Shown: positions 1 through 8,362, counted from the stretch's first letter. The stretch: 64,000 nucleotides of DNA from Romboutsia maritimum (GCF_002251085.2 NZ_NOJZ02000006.1:1-64000), one strand, 5' to 3'. The notes: generated from the letters alone by a model not told the origin. A program made the numbers and translations.

Positions 1-949
1 ATACTCCACCTGTGGATCCTAAACTAAAATAACCTATGATTGGTAAGTATATATTTATATTTCCTATGATATATCCTGCTGTGCAGGCTATTGTAAATCC
101 TAACATATCAAATTTAGTTTCTTTTAATTCTTTTACTTTTATTAATTTTTTAGCTTCCTCTAGCTCTTTTCTATAAGCTATTCTCTCTTTTTCTACATCG
201 ATTTTAAATATAGATGGGAAAAAATTAACTGCTAGTATTACTATCAATACTCCAAATGGATAACCTATTGCATGACCTGCACCTATACTAGCTTCTGCAT
301 TTTTTATATATTGTTCACAAATTTCACTTGTAAGTTGTAATTCATTTACATCTTTAGGTATATCTGTTTCTTTAATTCCTGCCATTTTTAAAAACTTAAC
401 TTTCTCATTTGATGTCATTGAATTATAAATACTTACTCTCTCAGCAGCATGACTTCTCGCTGTTTCTATAGCTGCAGCTAATCCTGGAGAACTAGTTAAT
501 GCTCCTGTATAAACCCCTGATACTTCATAGGGATTTGAGTCTTCACTAAATAAAGTTGCTCCGTATGTTGTCATTGCGCTTACTAATGTTATTAAAAGGC
601 CTAAAAAAACAAACTTTGAACCATACTTTTTAAGAACAATTCCCATATCTTTCGCTGCTAAAAGGCCAACTGCACAAACAAATAGTATTAAGAACATATC
701 AAAGAAGTTTCCTGGTATTACGCCTGAATTAATTAGTTTTTGAGATGCTAAAAAAGACTTGTGTCCCTGTGGTATATTAGATGAATATTTAAATGCTGCC
801 CATCCAATAAAAAGTCCTGTAAATAATGCTCCTGATATACCAAAACGAAATCTACCAAATTTTATTCTACCAAACAATAATCCCGTCACTATAGCTAGAA
901 ACATTAACATAAAAGGACTTAAAAATACGTCTGCAAACTCAAATTGCAT
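1..949 (-). CDS. AspT/YidE-family transporter, 3' part missing (window edge)
   Basis: The reading frame is open from an ATG at 949 (SD-like GGGGG just upstream) to the left edge, giving about 316 residues with no stop. It is a multi-spanning membrane protein. The start has alternating hydrophobic segments with a GLLFGRIKFG/FGISGAL pattern, and about halfway comes GALTSSPGLAAAIETAR, which resembles the conserved TS(T/S)PGLAAA motif of the Asp-Al exchanger domain (AspT, YidE, YbjL). A charged cytoplasmic loop (KIDVEKERIAYRKELEEAKK) precedes a further hydrophobic stretch ending GYFSLGSTGG at the edge. It is therefore probably a secondary transporter of an amino acid or carboxylate. The substrate cannot be read from sequence. 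It is divergent from the LysR gene at 1264, a classic regulator-target arrangement. Confidence 0.75.
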   Translation of the reverse strand, partial: MQFEFADVFLSPFMLMFLAIVTGLLFGRIKFGRFRFGISGALFTGLFIGWAAFKYSSNIPQGHKSFLASQKLINSGVIPGNFFDMFLILFVCAVGLLAAKDMGIVLKKYGSKFVFLGLLITLVSAMTTYGATLFSEDSNPYEVSGVYTGALTSSPGLAAAIETARSHAAERVSIYNSMTSNEKVKFLKMAGIKETDIPKDVNELQLTSEICEQYIKNAEASIGAGHAIGYPFGVLIVILAVNFFPSIFKIDVEKERIAYRKELEEAKKLIKVKELKETKFDMLGFTIACTAGYIIGNINIYLPIIGYFSLGSTGGV

Positions 950-1263
950 AATATTCCCCCTTCACTAATTTAAGATTTTTATAACTTATCTTTGTTAAAT
1001 TATTATAAATCTTTAATTAAATTGTAATGTTGCTATTATATATTTGTATAATATATAATAAGGTATATATCTATACATTGAAGTATATAAATATATCTTT
1101 AACAATCGCATACATCATTATAATGTTGTTTATTTAAGTCTAGCTATATCTTAAATAGACAAAATATTCACAATTTGAACATTATTTTACTTTTTAGTTT
1201 AATTTAATCTATTTTTATTTTTTTAGGGTAAATTTTATTAAGTTATAAATAGGGGGGTTATTA
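950..1263. promoter_or_regulatory. Divergent intergenic region, transporter/LysR; possible LysR operator
   Basis: This is 314 bases without a gene between two divergent genes. It contains an interrupted palindrome, TATAC-N6-GTATA, at 1072-1087. That resembles the T-N11-A / ATAC-GTAT style of LysR-type operator. The flanks are very AT-rich with many TATAAT-like hexamers, so no single promoter can be picked with confidence. No terminator or RNA gene was seen. Confidence 0.35.
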
Positions 1264-2130
1264 ATGGAATTGCTACAGCTAAAATACTTTTTAACTGTTG
1301 CTAGAACAGAACACATGACAAACGCTGCAAAAGAATTGCATATTGTACAGCCTGCTTTAAGTAAAACTATTTCTTTATTAGAAAAAGAACTTGGTTTCAA
1401 TTTATTTGATAGGAGAGGAAAATATATAAATTTAAATGAAAACGGCAAATTTTTCTTTAGTCGGGTTAATGAATCTTTATCTATTTTAGATGACTCTATA
1501 AAAGAATTAAAAGATAAGAATTGTAAAATACAAAAAGAAATCAAAGTCCTCGTTTTATCTGGCTCAAAATTAATAACAGACATAATCATAGAGTTCAAAA
1601 AAATTCATCCTGAAATAATACTAAATACAACCCAGAATTTATATAATACATCTTCTTATACTCACGATTTATGCATCTACTCTTCTGAAGAATTTCAAAC
1701 CGATAAAGACTCAATTTTACTATTGAAAGAAAATATTTTATTAGGTGTTCCTATAGATCATCCACTTTCATCAAAAAAATCAATTAAATTATCCGAAGTA
1801 CACAATGAAAAATTTATCACTCTTAATCATGGAAATTTTAAAAAAATTACTGATTCTTTTTGTAAATCAGCAGGATTCACTCCTAATATCACTTTTGAAA
1901 GTAATAATTCTTACGTTGTAAGAAATTTAATACAAGCTGGTCAAGGAATAAGCTTTATTCCTGAGAAGTCTTGGTGCTTTGATAAAGATAATTCTATTAA
2001 AATGATAAAAATCACTTCACCTAAATGCGTTCGAAATATAAATTTATCAATTCCTAACGATAGGTATTTATCTAAAGAAGTTATATTATTTAAAGATTTT
2101 TTAATAAACTCTTTGAAAAATCTTAATTAA
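1264..2130 (+). CDS. LysR-family transcriptional regulator
   Basis: 288 aa, the usual length for the family. Residues 1-60 form the N-terminal winged helix-turn-helix (QLKYFLTVARTEHMTNAAKE, then LHIVQPALSKTISLLEKELG), with the typical FDRRGKYINLNENG wing. From about residue 90 a periplasmic-binding-protein-like effector domain follows, including the common QAGQGISFIPEKSW segment near residues 225-240. The ATG follows a strong GGGGGG SD. It probably controls the divergent transporter and itself. The effector is unknown. A clean terminator follows. Confidence 0.9.
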   Translation: MELLQLKYFLTVARTEHMTNAAKELHIVQPALSKTISLLEKELGFNLFDRRGKYINLNENGKFFFSRVNESLSILDDSIKELKDKNCKIQKEIKVLVLSGSKLITDIIIEFKKIHPEIILNTTQNLYNTSSYTHDLCIYSSEEFQTDKDSILLLKENILLGVPIDHPLSSKKSIKLSEVHNEKFITLNHGNFKKITDSFCKSAGFTPNITFESNNSYVVRNLIQAGQGISFIPEKSWCFDKDNSIKMIKITSPKCVRNINLSIPNDRYLSKEVILFKDFLINSLKNLN

Positions 2131-2134
2131 ATAA

Positions 2135-2170
2135 AATTAGCTACGCTTATAATAGCGTAGCTAATTTTTT
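2135..2170 (+). terminator. Intrinsic terminator of the LysR gene
   Basis: Perfect 13-bp stem (2135-2147 with 2154-2166), a 6-base loop and a T run, starting 5 bases after the stop codon. Confidence 0.9.
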
Positions 2171-2254
2171 GACTTAGTTAATTTTATTTTTCAACTACAA
2201 TCTTAATGTATATTAATAAATATATATTTTACTGATTTATTTTTATGATTTCAT

Positions 2255-2338
2255 TTATTCTTCATAATAATCTGGTGAATATTCATAATCCATTTCATTT
2301 TCATATTCTATACTTAATAAATCTATACTATAATCCAT
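2255..2338 (-). CDS. 27-residue acidic, tyrosine-rich small ORF
   Basis: ATG at 2338 lies 8 bases downstream of a full GGAGG SD (2347-2351), and the frame ends at TAA 2255-2257. The peptide begins MDYSIDLLSIEYENEM and ends SPDYYEE. It has 6 Tyr and about 10 acidic residues in 27, no basic residue and no membrane segment. It lies 140 bases downstream of the hypothetical gene 2479-2892 on the same strand and may share its transcript. I recognise no family. The strong SD with correct spacing is the main support. Confidence 0.45.
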   Translation of the reverse strand: MDYSIDLLSIEYENEMDYEYSPDYYEE

Positions 2339-2478
2339 ATACATATCCTCCTCATAAAATATACTCTTTAATTTTCAATTATGAAAGTTTTAATTTATAT
2401 ATTTCATATTTAAGATATTATATGCAAGTTAATAAAAAAAATTTACATAAATTACAATATTGTAGCCAAATTTATAGA

Positions 2479-2892
2479 TTATATGCTAGATAAAATTCTC
2501 ACTCTTGCATCTTCATCTAATTTATTGAACATAGATACACTATTAGCATCATCGTCTGTTATAGAATAAGCTTGTAAATAATCACTTAGTACTTTTAATG
2601 TTGCATAGTCACTTCTATTTATAAAATAATCATTTAAATTTCTTATATATTTTAAATAGCATTTATTAATTTTAACTTCTGCGTATGGTAAACTCGTTGA
2701 CTTTCTTGAATCTTGGAATAGTTCTTTAAGTCTCATATAAGCACATGCTGAATCTTTCGTCAATGATAAGTCACTTAATCTTTCATCTAATGCTTCTTCT
2801 ATATTTGAAATTGCCATTCTATTTACAAACATATCAATATAATAAGAACTCTTACTGTATTTAAATTGATAAAAATCAGTTATCATGGTCAT
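2479..2892 (-). CDS. Hypothetical protein, 137 aa
   Basis: I do not recognise this family. The ATG at 2892 follows AAGGAG at 7 bases; a second in-frame ATG (2886) is possible. The product is soluble and probably all-alpha (IEEALDERLSDLSLTKDSACAYMRLKELF and similar), with no signal peptide, Cys motif or membrane span. It stands alone between the LysR terminator and the wall-hydrolase terminator, with only the 27-codon ORF behind it. Codon use matches its neighbours. Confidence 0.65.
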   Translation of the reverse strand: MTMITDFYQFKYSKSSYYIDMFVNRMAISNIEEALDERLSDLSLTKDSACAYMRLKELFQDSRKSTSLPYAEVKINKCYLKYIRNLNDYFINRSDYATLKVLSDYLQAYSITDDDANSVSMFNKLDEDARVRILSSI

Positions 2893-2991
2893 AACAACGC
2901 TCCTTATATTTCATATCTGGTTTTATTCCTCTTAATATTATTTTCAATATTGTATGTTAATTATACATATTTAAAATTTAATTTTTAAAAT

Positions 2992-3042
2992 AATAAGATG
3001 AGCTGTTTCAACGTATAAAAATTTGAAACAGCTCATCTTATT
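2992..3042 (-). terminator. Hairpin terminator after the NlpC/P60 gene
   Basis: Perfect 20-bp inverted repeat (2992-3011 with 3023-3042) around an 11-base A/T-rich loop, just after the stop codon at 3052. The core GAGCTGTTTCAA is similar to other terminators in this window (31948, 53614). The U-tract on the minus strand is short (ATTTT). Confidence 0.75.
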
Positions 3043-3051
3043 ATTTATATT

Positions 3052-4191
3052 CTATAAAACTCTTCTAGCATTTACATATGCATTTGAGTAATAAGTATTA
3101 TTTAATTTTGATATTATCACTTTACCTGCTCCAGATGAAGCATGTATTACATCATTATTACCCATGTAAATACCAACATGGCTTACATATCCATTATTTG
3201 AACCTTCAGTATCAAAAGCGATTATATCTCCTTTTTGTAACTCACTTCTATTTACATATTGACCAAATTTGCTTTGTTCTCTAGATACTCTTGGTATACT
3301 AACTCCAGCAGATTTTTTAAAAACATATTGTGTGAATCCTGAACAATCAAAACTACTTGGACCTTCTGCTCCCCATACATATGGTTTTCCTAAAAGCGTT
3401 TTTGCAAATTCTATAACTTTATCAGTTGTTTGACTTAAATTCGAATTTAAAGATCCTTGATCTGATAAATATTGACTTGATACATAACCTATCTTACCAT
3501 TGTAATTTATTTTTGACCATCCATTTGATTGTGATATAAACCCTACTTCTGTTTTATAACTTAAACTTGATATTTTTGAATAATTTGTCCCTGGTCCTGT
3601 TCTAAAGTTTAATGAACTAGTATTTACTACTTTTGTTGATTTTACTGCATTATCTGTATATGTTGAACCTTGGTCTTTATCTTGTAAATACATACTTGAC
3701 ATATATCCTATCCTACCATTGCAATTTACCTTTGACCATCCATTTGATTGCGATATAAATCCTACTTCTGTTCCTTTTGATACTGAAGCTATTTTTGAAT
3801 AATTAGTTCCAGCTCCCGTTCTAAAATTTAGAGAAGATGTCGTTACTACTTTTGTTGATTTTATAGTATTATCAGAATTATTTTCTGATTCATTTAACTT
3901 TGATACATAGTCTTTATGAACGTATCCTACTTTACCATTATATTTTACATTTATCCAAGAACCACTCGTTCCTAAATATTCTACTTTATATCCATTATTT
4001 AACTTACTAATTGATAAATAACTTGTACTTGGGCCTGTCCTAAAATTCACTAAATCTGCTGTTATTGTTCTATATTCTACACTTTTTGATTGTATGTTAT
4101 TTTCATCTGCATAAGATATATTCATAGCCATAGGTACTAACATAGATGTAGCTAACAAATTGGCTGCGATTTTTTTTGTGTTAAATTCCAT
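3052..4191 (-). CDS. Secreted peptidoglycan hydrolase, three SH3 repeats + NlpC/P60
   Basis: 379 aa. Residues 1-28 are a signal peptide (N-terminal KK, hydrophobic core, SYADE cleavage region). Three bacterial SH3 repeats follow at about 41-97, 114-170 and 187-243, each with an LNFRTGPGTNYSKI-type core. Residues 258-379 are an NlpC/P60 cysteine peptidase with the expected triad: Cys283 in DCSGF, His338 in SHVGIY and His350 in VIHAS. It would cut a gamma-D-Glu-diamino acid bond in wall peptides outside the cell. Start choice: an in-frame TAG lies 18 bases upstream, so ATG 4191 is the only start giving the signal peptide, yet there is no SD at normal distance (see findings). Confidence 0.93.
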   Translation of the reverse strand: MEFNTKKIAANLLATSMLVPMAMNISYADENNIQSKSVEYRTITADLVNFRTGPSTSYLSISKLNNGYKVEYLGTSGSWINVKYNGKVGYVHKDYVSKLNESENNSDNTIKSTKVVTTSSLNFRTGAGTNYSKIASVSKGTEVGFISQSNGWSKVNCNGRIGYMSSMYLQDKDQGSTYTDNAVKSTKVVNTSSLNFRTGPGTNYSKISSLSYKTEVGFISQSNGWSKINYNGKIGYVSSQYLSDQGSLNSNLSQTTDKVIEFAKTLLGKPYVWGAEGPSSFDCSGFTQYVFKKSAGVSIPRVSREQSKFGQYVNRSELQKGDIIAFDTEGSNNGYVSHVGIYMGNNDVIHASSGAGKVIISKLNNTYYSNAYVNARRVL

Positions 4192-4198
4192 AAGTTTT

Positions 4199-4229
4199 AT
4201 TATAGCCTAATAGACTATAAAATTCTCAA
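4199..4229 (-). promoter_or_regulatory. Putative promoter immediately upstream of the NlpC/P60 start
   Basis: TTGAGA (4229-4224) and a consensus TATAAT (4204-4199) are separated by 19 bases. The A of the ATG (4191) is 8 bases past the last base of the -10 hexamer, which is where transcription would begin. This suggests a leaderless message. The 19-base spacer is on the long side. Confidence 0.4.
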
Positions 4230-4245
4230 CTCCTCTCTTTGTCGC

Positions 4246-4303
4246 TAATATTAACATAAGATTTTCTAAAATTTCATTATTAGAAAACCTTATGTTAATA
4301 TTA
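4246..4303 (-). repeat. 23-bp near-perfect inverted repeat upstream of the NlpC/P60 gene
   Basis: Arms 4246-4268 and 4281-4303 match at 22 of 23 positions around a 12-base loop; the single mismatch is a G-U pair in minus-strand RNA. It sits about 55 bases upstream of the start codon in an otherwise featureless 423-base gap (4192-4614). It could be a leader hairpin for a longer transcript or a dyad operator. It has no U-tract on the minus strand. Confidence 0.6.
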
Positions 4304-4562
4304 TTACAAATTTGTAACTTTTTGTCTATAAAAATCGCTTTTTGGGATATTTTACTATATTTTTTAATGTAAACCGTTATAAAAAATATATTTTTCATTA
4401 TATCTTTTTGCATTTAATTAAAATTAATTTAGTTCTATGTATTTATGCATTTTTATTAAAATTAGTATATTACTAAATATCCATTTATTTTTGCTTAAAT
4501 AGCTTAGTACTACATTTAATTAAGAAGGGATAAGAAGTTCATGTATAGAATATAAATTCATA

Positions 4563-4591
4563 TTGAGTATTTTAAATTTTCATTTTAAAAT
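4563..4591 (+). promoter_or_regulatory. Putative promoter of the 214-aa orphan gene
   Basis: TTGAGT (4563-4568), a 17-base spacer and TAAAAT (4586-4591), followed within 11 bases by AAGGAGG and then the ATG at 4615. The 5' leader would be very short. Confidence 0.5.
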
Positions 4592-4614
4592 GATTTTAAT
4601 TAAGGAGGATTATT

Positions 4615-5259
4615 ATGAATAATTTATCTAGTTATATTCAATTACTACCTATCCCTTGGATGAAACAAAAGCTAGAAAACATCTATAATATGAACTTATA
4701 TGGTCATTTATATATCATGTTTGATAATGCTGACTATGTTAATTTAAATAGCTTAGTTTTAGAAAATTTATTAGAAAAAAATAATATCTGTATAGACAAA
4801 CAACATCCTTTATATTTATATATTCCAATTGATATTAATAAATTTTACAAAGACCTTATACTTTTATGTAAGTCTTTATTTAAAGACAATATATACATTA
4901 TCTTAGGCGGTTATAAAGAAGATCACCCATCATCAACAGATCTTGATTATATAGTTAAAGCATATATAAATTTTCCTGAATTAAAAGATACTATAAACTT
5001 TGCATATTTAATTGATAATTCAAAATGCTATGAAATTTTCACATCTCTATCTGATACTCAACAAATTTTAATAGAACCTTTTACAGCCTGTACGCTATGT
5101 GGTCCAACTTTAAATTATCATATTAAAAATGCTAATCCTAATAACACCTATCATATTTCATTTGTAAGCCTACTTAACGATTCTTTAAAAAGTAATTTTG
5201 TAGATTACTATATAAAAGGTTTAACAAATAATAATAATAATTTCAATTTTAATTTTTAG
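4615..5259 (+). CDS. Hypothetical protein, 214 aa, Asn/Phe-rich tail
   Basis: No family recognised. The start is clear (TAAGGAGG, 8 bases, ATG). It has no signal peptide or membrane segment. The body alternates hydrophobic strands and helices (LYGHLYIMFDNADYVNLNSL, LYLYIPIDINKF, IYIILGGYKEDHPSSTDLD), like an alpha/beta fold. It carries only three cysteines, two of them in ACTLCGP at about residues 158-164. The last residues are a run of Asn followed by NFNFNF, probably disordered. It has its own promoter and no partner gene, and is followed by a weak GC-containing hairpin at 5258-5273. Confidence 0.75.
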   Translation: MNNLSSYIQLLPIPWMKQKLENIYNMNLYGHLYIMFDNADYVNLNSLVLENLLEKNNICIDKQHPLYLYIPIDINKFYKDLILLCKSLFKDNIYIILGGYKEDHPSSTDLDYIVKAYINFPELKDTINFAYLIDNSKCYEIFTSLSDTQQILIEPFTACTLCGPTLNYHIKNANPNNTYHISFVSLLNDSLKSNFVDYYIKGLTNNNNNFNFNF

Positions 5260-5323
5260 ACTGCTTGCAGTCTTTTCTTTTTATGTGATAAGATAATTAG
5301 TGGTGCTTTTAAAGGAGGTATAT

Positions 5324-7507
5324 ATGAAAATCATATTAGCGGAAAAACCATCTGTTGCAAAAACTATAGCCTCTTTCTTAGGGGCAAAAAATAGACAAGA
5401 TGGATATTTTGAAGGAAATGGATATATAATAACTTATGCTGTTGGCCATTTAGTATCTTTATTTGATATGAAAGACTATAATAAAGATAAATACTCTGGT
5501 TCATGGAAAATGGATAATTTTCCTTTTATTCCTCAAGATAAATTCAAATTTAAAATAGACAGCTCTAAGAAAAAACAATTTGATATAGTTAAAAATCTTT
5601 TACATAGAGAAGATATTGAATACATAATAAATGCAACAGATAATGATAGAGAAGGTGAACTTATATCCTTTTTAATATTTTTATTGGCTAAAAATAAAAA
5701 GCCTGTAAAAAGAATTTTAGTTAATGAATGGACTCCCCAAGATATAACTAGGGGCCTTAGCAATTTAAAAGATGATAGTGAAATGAGAAATTTACAAGCA
5801 GCTGGATATACTCGACTTATTACTGATTGGTTAATCGGTATTAATTTTACATCTATTGCAACTTTAAAATACGGAAATGGTAAATTACTTAATATAGGAC
5901 GTGTAATACTTCCAACAGTTAAATTGGTTTACGATAGAGATATGGAAATACTAAATTTTATTCCTAAAACATATTATGAAATTGAAGGATATTTTAACTG
6001 TCAAAACGGTAAGTACAAAGGTAAATATATAAAAGGTAAAGAAAGTAAATTTGATACTATTGAAGAAGCAAATAAAATTATAGAAAGTATAACTTCTACT
6101 TCTGGTAAAATTTCAGATAAAAAAGTTACTTCATCTAAAGAATATGCACCCAAGCTTTTTAGTTTAACGTCTCTTCAAGGATATATAACATCAAAATACA
6201 CAAACTTCACCTCTGACAAAGTTTTAAGTGTGTGTCAATCACTTTATGAGGGTAAAGGTAAAGGTGGTTATATAACTTATCCTAGAACGGATTCTGTATA
6301 TTTAGAAGAAAGTTTAACTACAAAAGTTTCTCAAGCATTGGACAAACTAAAAGTAGGTCTTGAGTATGAAAACAAGATAAAATTCTCAAAATCTAAAAGG
6401 GTATTTGATTCTTCTAAGGTAGATAGCCATAGTGCCATAATACCTACTTATATTATTCCTAGTAAACTCTCTAATGATGAACAGATTGTGTATAATGCTA
6501 TTAAAGATAGATTTATCGCAAACTTTATGCCACCCGCAGAATTTGAAAATACAGAAATCAAAACTAAAGTTGATTCTCATATTTTCTTAACTAAGGGTAA
6601 AGTACTTAAAACAAAAGGATATTTAGAAGTTTATAATAAAGAAGAAAAAAACGACTTACTTCCAATGGTAAATAAAAATGATATTGTCAATATTTTAGAT
6701 ATTAAAGCTTTAACAAAACAAACAACACCGCCTAAATCTTATACAGAAGATACTTTACTTAAAGCAATGAAAAACTGTGGTAAAAATGTATCTGAAGACG
6801 ATACAACAGTTTTATCTGGGTATTCAATAGGGACATCTGCTACACGTGCTGATGTATTAAAGAAAATCCTTCAAGTCGGATATGTTGGAAAAAAAGGTAA
6901 ATCTTATTTTATAAGTGATTTAGGTAAAAATCTAGTTGAAATATTTCCTGTAAAAGATTTATTTGATATTGATTATACAGGTAAACTTGAAAAAAGCTTA
7001 AGTGATATACAAAAAGGTAAATATACTAGAAAAGAATATTTAACTCATATAATGAATTTTGTATTCCAAAATGTTAATTTAATAAAACATGATTCTAATA
7101 AAAATATTAGTACAGAAAATTATATATATAATGCTAAAACAAAAAAATATTCTAAACAATCTCCAACTAATAAAGAAACTTCATCTAAATCAAATACATA
7201 TAAAGATGAGTCACTTGGTAAATGTCCAATTTGTCAAAATGATATTATTGAGATTGATAAAGGATATATATGTACTAATTATAAAGAATGTAAATTTGGT
7301 ATTTGGAAAAATGATAAGTTTTTAGAATACTATAAGAAAAAACCAAATAAAACTATGGTCAAAAGTATTTTAAAAACTGGACAAGCAAAAGTTAAATCGT
7401 TAACATCTAAGCAGGGCAATAAATTTGATGCTATTTTAAAATATACTAAAAAAGAAAATGGTTACTTTGGATGGGATATACAATTAGATAATGCTATAAA
7501 AAAATAA
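5324..7507 (+). CDS. topB: DNA topoisomerase III
   Basis: 727 aa type IA topoisomerase. The frame opens upstream at GTG 5300, but AAAGGAGG at 5311-5318 places the true start at ATG 5324 (MKIILAEKPSVAK). The TOPRIM domain is at residues 1-145 with Asp106, Asp108 and Glu110 in ATDNDREGE. The cleavage domain has catalytic Tyr319 in GYITYPRTDS. A C-terminal four-cysteine zinc ribbon (Cys634, 637, 650, 656) and a Topo_C-like tail ending GYFGWDIQL follow. It passes one strand through a transient break to decatenate replication or recombination intermediates. The catalytic residues are intact. It is convergent with the ABC gene. Confidence 0.96.
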   Translation: MKIILAEKPSVAKTIASFLGAKNRQDGYFEGNGYIITYAVGHLVSLFDMKDYNKDKYSGSWKMDNFPFIPQDKFKFKIDSSKKKQFDIVKNLLHREDIEYIINATDNDREGELISFLIFLLAKNKKPVKRILVNEWTPQDITRGLSNLKDDSEMRNLQAAGYTRLITDWLIGINFTSIATLKYGNGKLLNIGRVILPTVKLVYDRDMEILNFIPKTYYEIEGYFNCQNGKYKGKYIKGKESKFDTIEEANKIIESITSTSGKISDKKVTSSKEYAPKLFSLTSLQGYITSKYTNFTSDKVLSVCQSLYEGKGKGGYITYPRTDSVYLEESLTTKVSQALDKLKVGLEYENKIKFSKSKRVFDSSKVDSHSAIIPTYIIPSKLSNDEQIVYNAIKDRFIANFMPPAEFENTEIKTKVDSHIFLTKGKVLKTKGYLEVYNKEEKNDLLPMVNKNDIVNILDIKALTKQTTPPKSYTEDTLLKAMKNCGKNVSEDDTTVLSGYSIGTSATRADVLKKILQVGYVGKKGKSYFISDLGKNLVEIFPVKDLFDIDYTGKLEKSLSDIQKGKYTRKEYLTHIMNFVFQNVNLIKHDSNKNISTENYIYNAKTKKYSKQSPTNKETSSKSNTYKDESLGKCPICQNDIIEIDKGYICTNYKECKFGIWKNDKFLEYYKKKPNKTMVKSILKTGQAKVKSLTSKQGNKFDAILKYTKKENGYFGWDIQLDNAIKK

Positions 7508-7524
7508 ATCCTGTATTTTAGCCA

Positions 7525-7585
7525 AGTCAAAGATATAAATTCTTTTAAATTTTTATAGAACTTATATCTTTTGATCTTTGCTAGT
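7525..7585. terminator. Imperfect hairpin between convergent topB and ABC gene
   Basis: A long imperfect inverted repeat (roughly AAAGATATAA paired with TTATATCTTTT, with bulged flanks) lies between two convergent stop codons. It probably terminates both genes. Confidence 0.5.
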
Positions 7586-7606
7586 TATACTATAAATTTA
7601 TTTAAT

Positions 7607-8362
7607 TTATACAAATTCTTTAACATTATCATGATATAAGTAATCAAGTATTTTTTTTGTATCAACACACTCGTTATTAAATTCTCTTATTTCATGATTT
7701 TTTATTGCTATTATTTTTTTTGCGACTTTACTAATAACACTTATATCGTGAGATGCTATTATTATAGTTATGTTATAATCCAAATTTAGCTTATTTAAAA
7801 TATAATAAAATTCTTTTTTTTCATCATCACTAATTCCTACTACTGGCTCATCTATTATAAGTACCTTAGGATAATCTATTATATCATTACATAAAAAGAA
7901 GTTATGATTTTGAACTATTTTTAAATTTTTTATTACTTTATTTTTGTATTCTAGAAATTCAACTTCTTTTAAAATTTTCTCCAATTCTATTATGTCTCTA
8001 TTTTTATTATGTCTATATAACCCTAATTTTCTTGATAAATTTCTTGGTATAGTTTCCCTAGTTGATATAAATTCTTTTACTGTCATAGGAAATGTAGCCC
8101 TAAACGAATGTGACTTTTGATTCATATAATTCATCTTATACCATTTATTAAATTCTTCTATCCTTTTACCAAATAAAAATATTTCTCCTTCTGTTGCTTT
8201 TTTTTCATTTATTATTAATCTTAAAAGTGTGCTTTTTCCTGCACTATTTGCTCCAACTACTCCTATATAATCCCCTCTCTTTATATCAAGATTTATATTT
8301 TCTAATATTATTTTATCATTTTTTAAAAAACTAACATTGTCTAGTTTTATCACTGTTTCCAC
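7607..8362 (-). CDS. ABC ATPase, ZnuC-like, with degenerate signature motif
   Basis: 251 aa. The GTG start at 8362 is set by AAGAAGGTG five bases upstream. Present: Walker A GANSAGKST (37-45), Q-loop Gln82, Walker B VLIIDE (167-172) and switch His205 in IIASHD. The overall layout is like ZnuC/MntB metal-transport ATPases. Missing: the LSGGQ signature. The expected position reads NLKIVQNHNFF (146-156), with no Ser-Gly-Gly. The D-loop is also atypical (VVGISD). No permease or binding-protein gene is adjacent; the upstream neighbour is a zinc-ribbon protein. Without the signature a symmetric dimer could not form normal composite ATP sites, so it may need a heterodimer partner or act as a regulator. 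Confidence 0.85.
   Translation of the reverse strand: METVIKLDNVSFLKNDKIILENINLDIKRGDYIGVVGANSAGKSTLLRLIINEKKATEGEIFLFGKRIEEFNKWYKMNYMNQKSHSFRATFPMTVKEFISTRETIPRNLSRKLGLYRHNKNRDIIELEKILKEVEFLEYKNKVIKNLKIVQNHNFFLCNDIIDYPKVLIIDEPVVGISDDEKKEFYYILNKLNLDYNITIIIASHDISVISKVAKKIIAIKNHEIREFNNECVDTKKILDYLYHDNVKEFV

Noticed and set aside
2245-2493. 82-codon plus-strand frame downstream of the LysR gene
   Set aside because: No SD, composition is translated AT noise, and it overlaps the better-supported 27-codon ORF and the end of the 137-aa gene on the other strand.
4207-4413. 68-codon minus-strand frame in the NlpC/P60 upstream gap
   Set aside because: No SD at its start, Lys/Ile/Asn-rich as expected by chance in AT-rich DNA, and it runs through the 23-bp inverted repeat.
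4537-4555. Four-codon ORF (ATG TAT AGA ATA stop) behind a GGGATAAG-like site upstream of the 214-aa gene
   Set aside because: Too short to judge and upstream of the predicted promoter of that gene.
5300-5323. Upstream GTG start for topB
   Set aside because: It would place AAAGGAGG inside the coding region; ATG 5324 has the SD and matches family N-termini.
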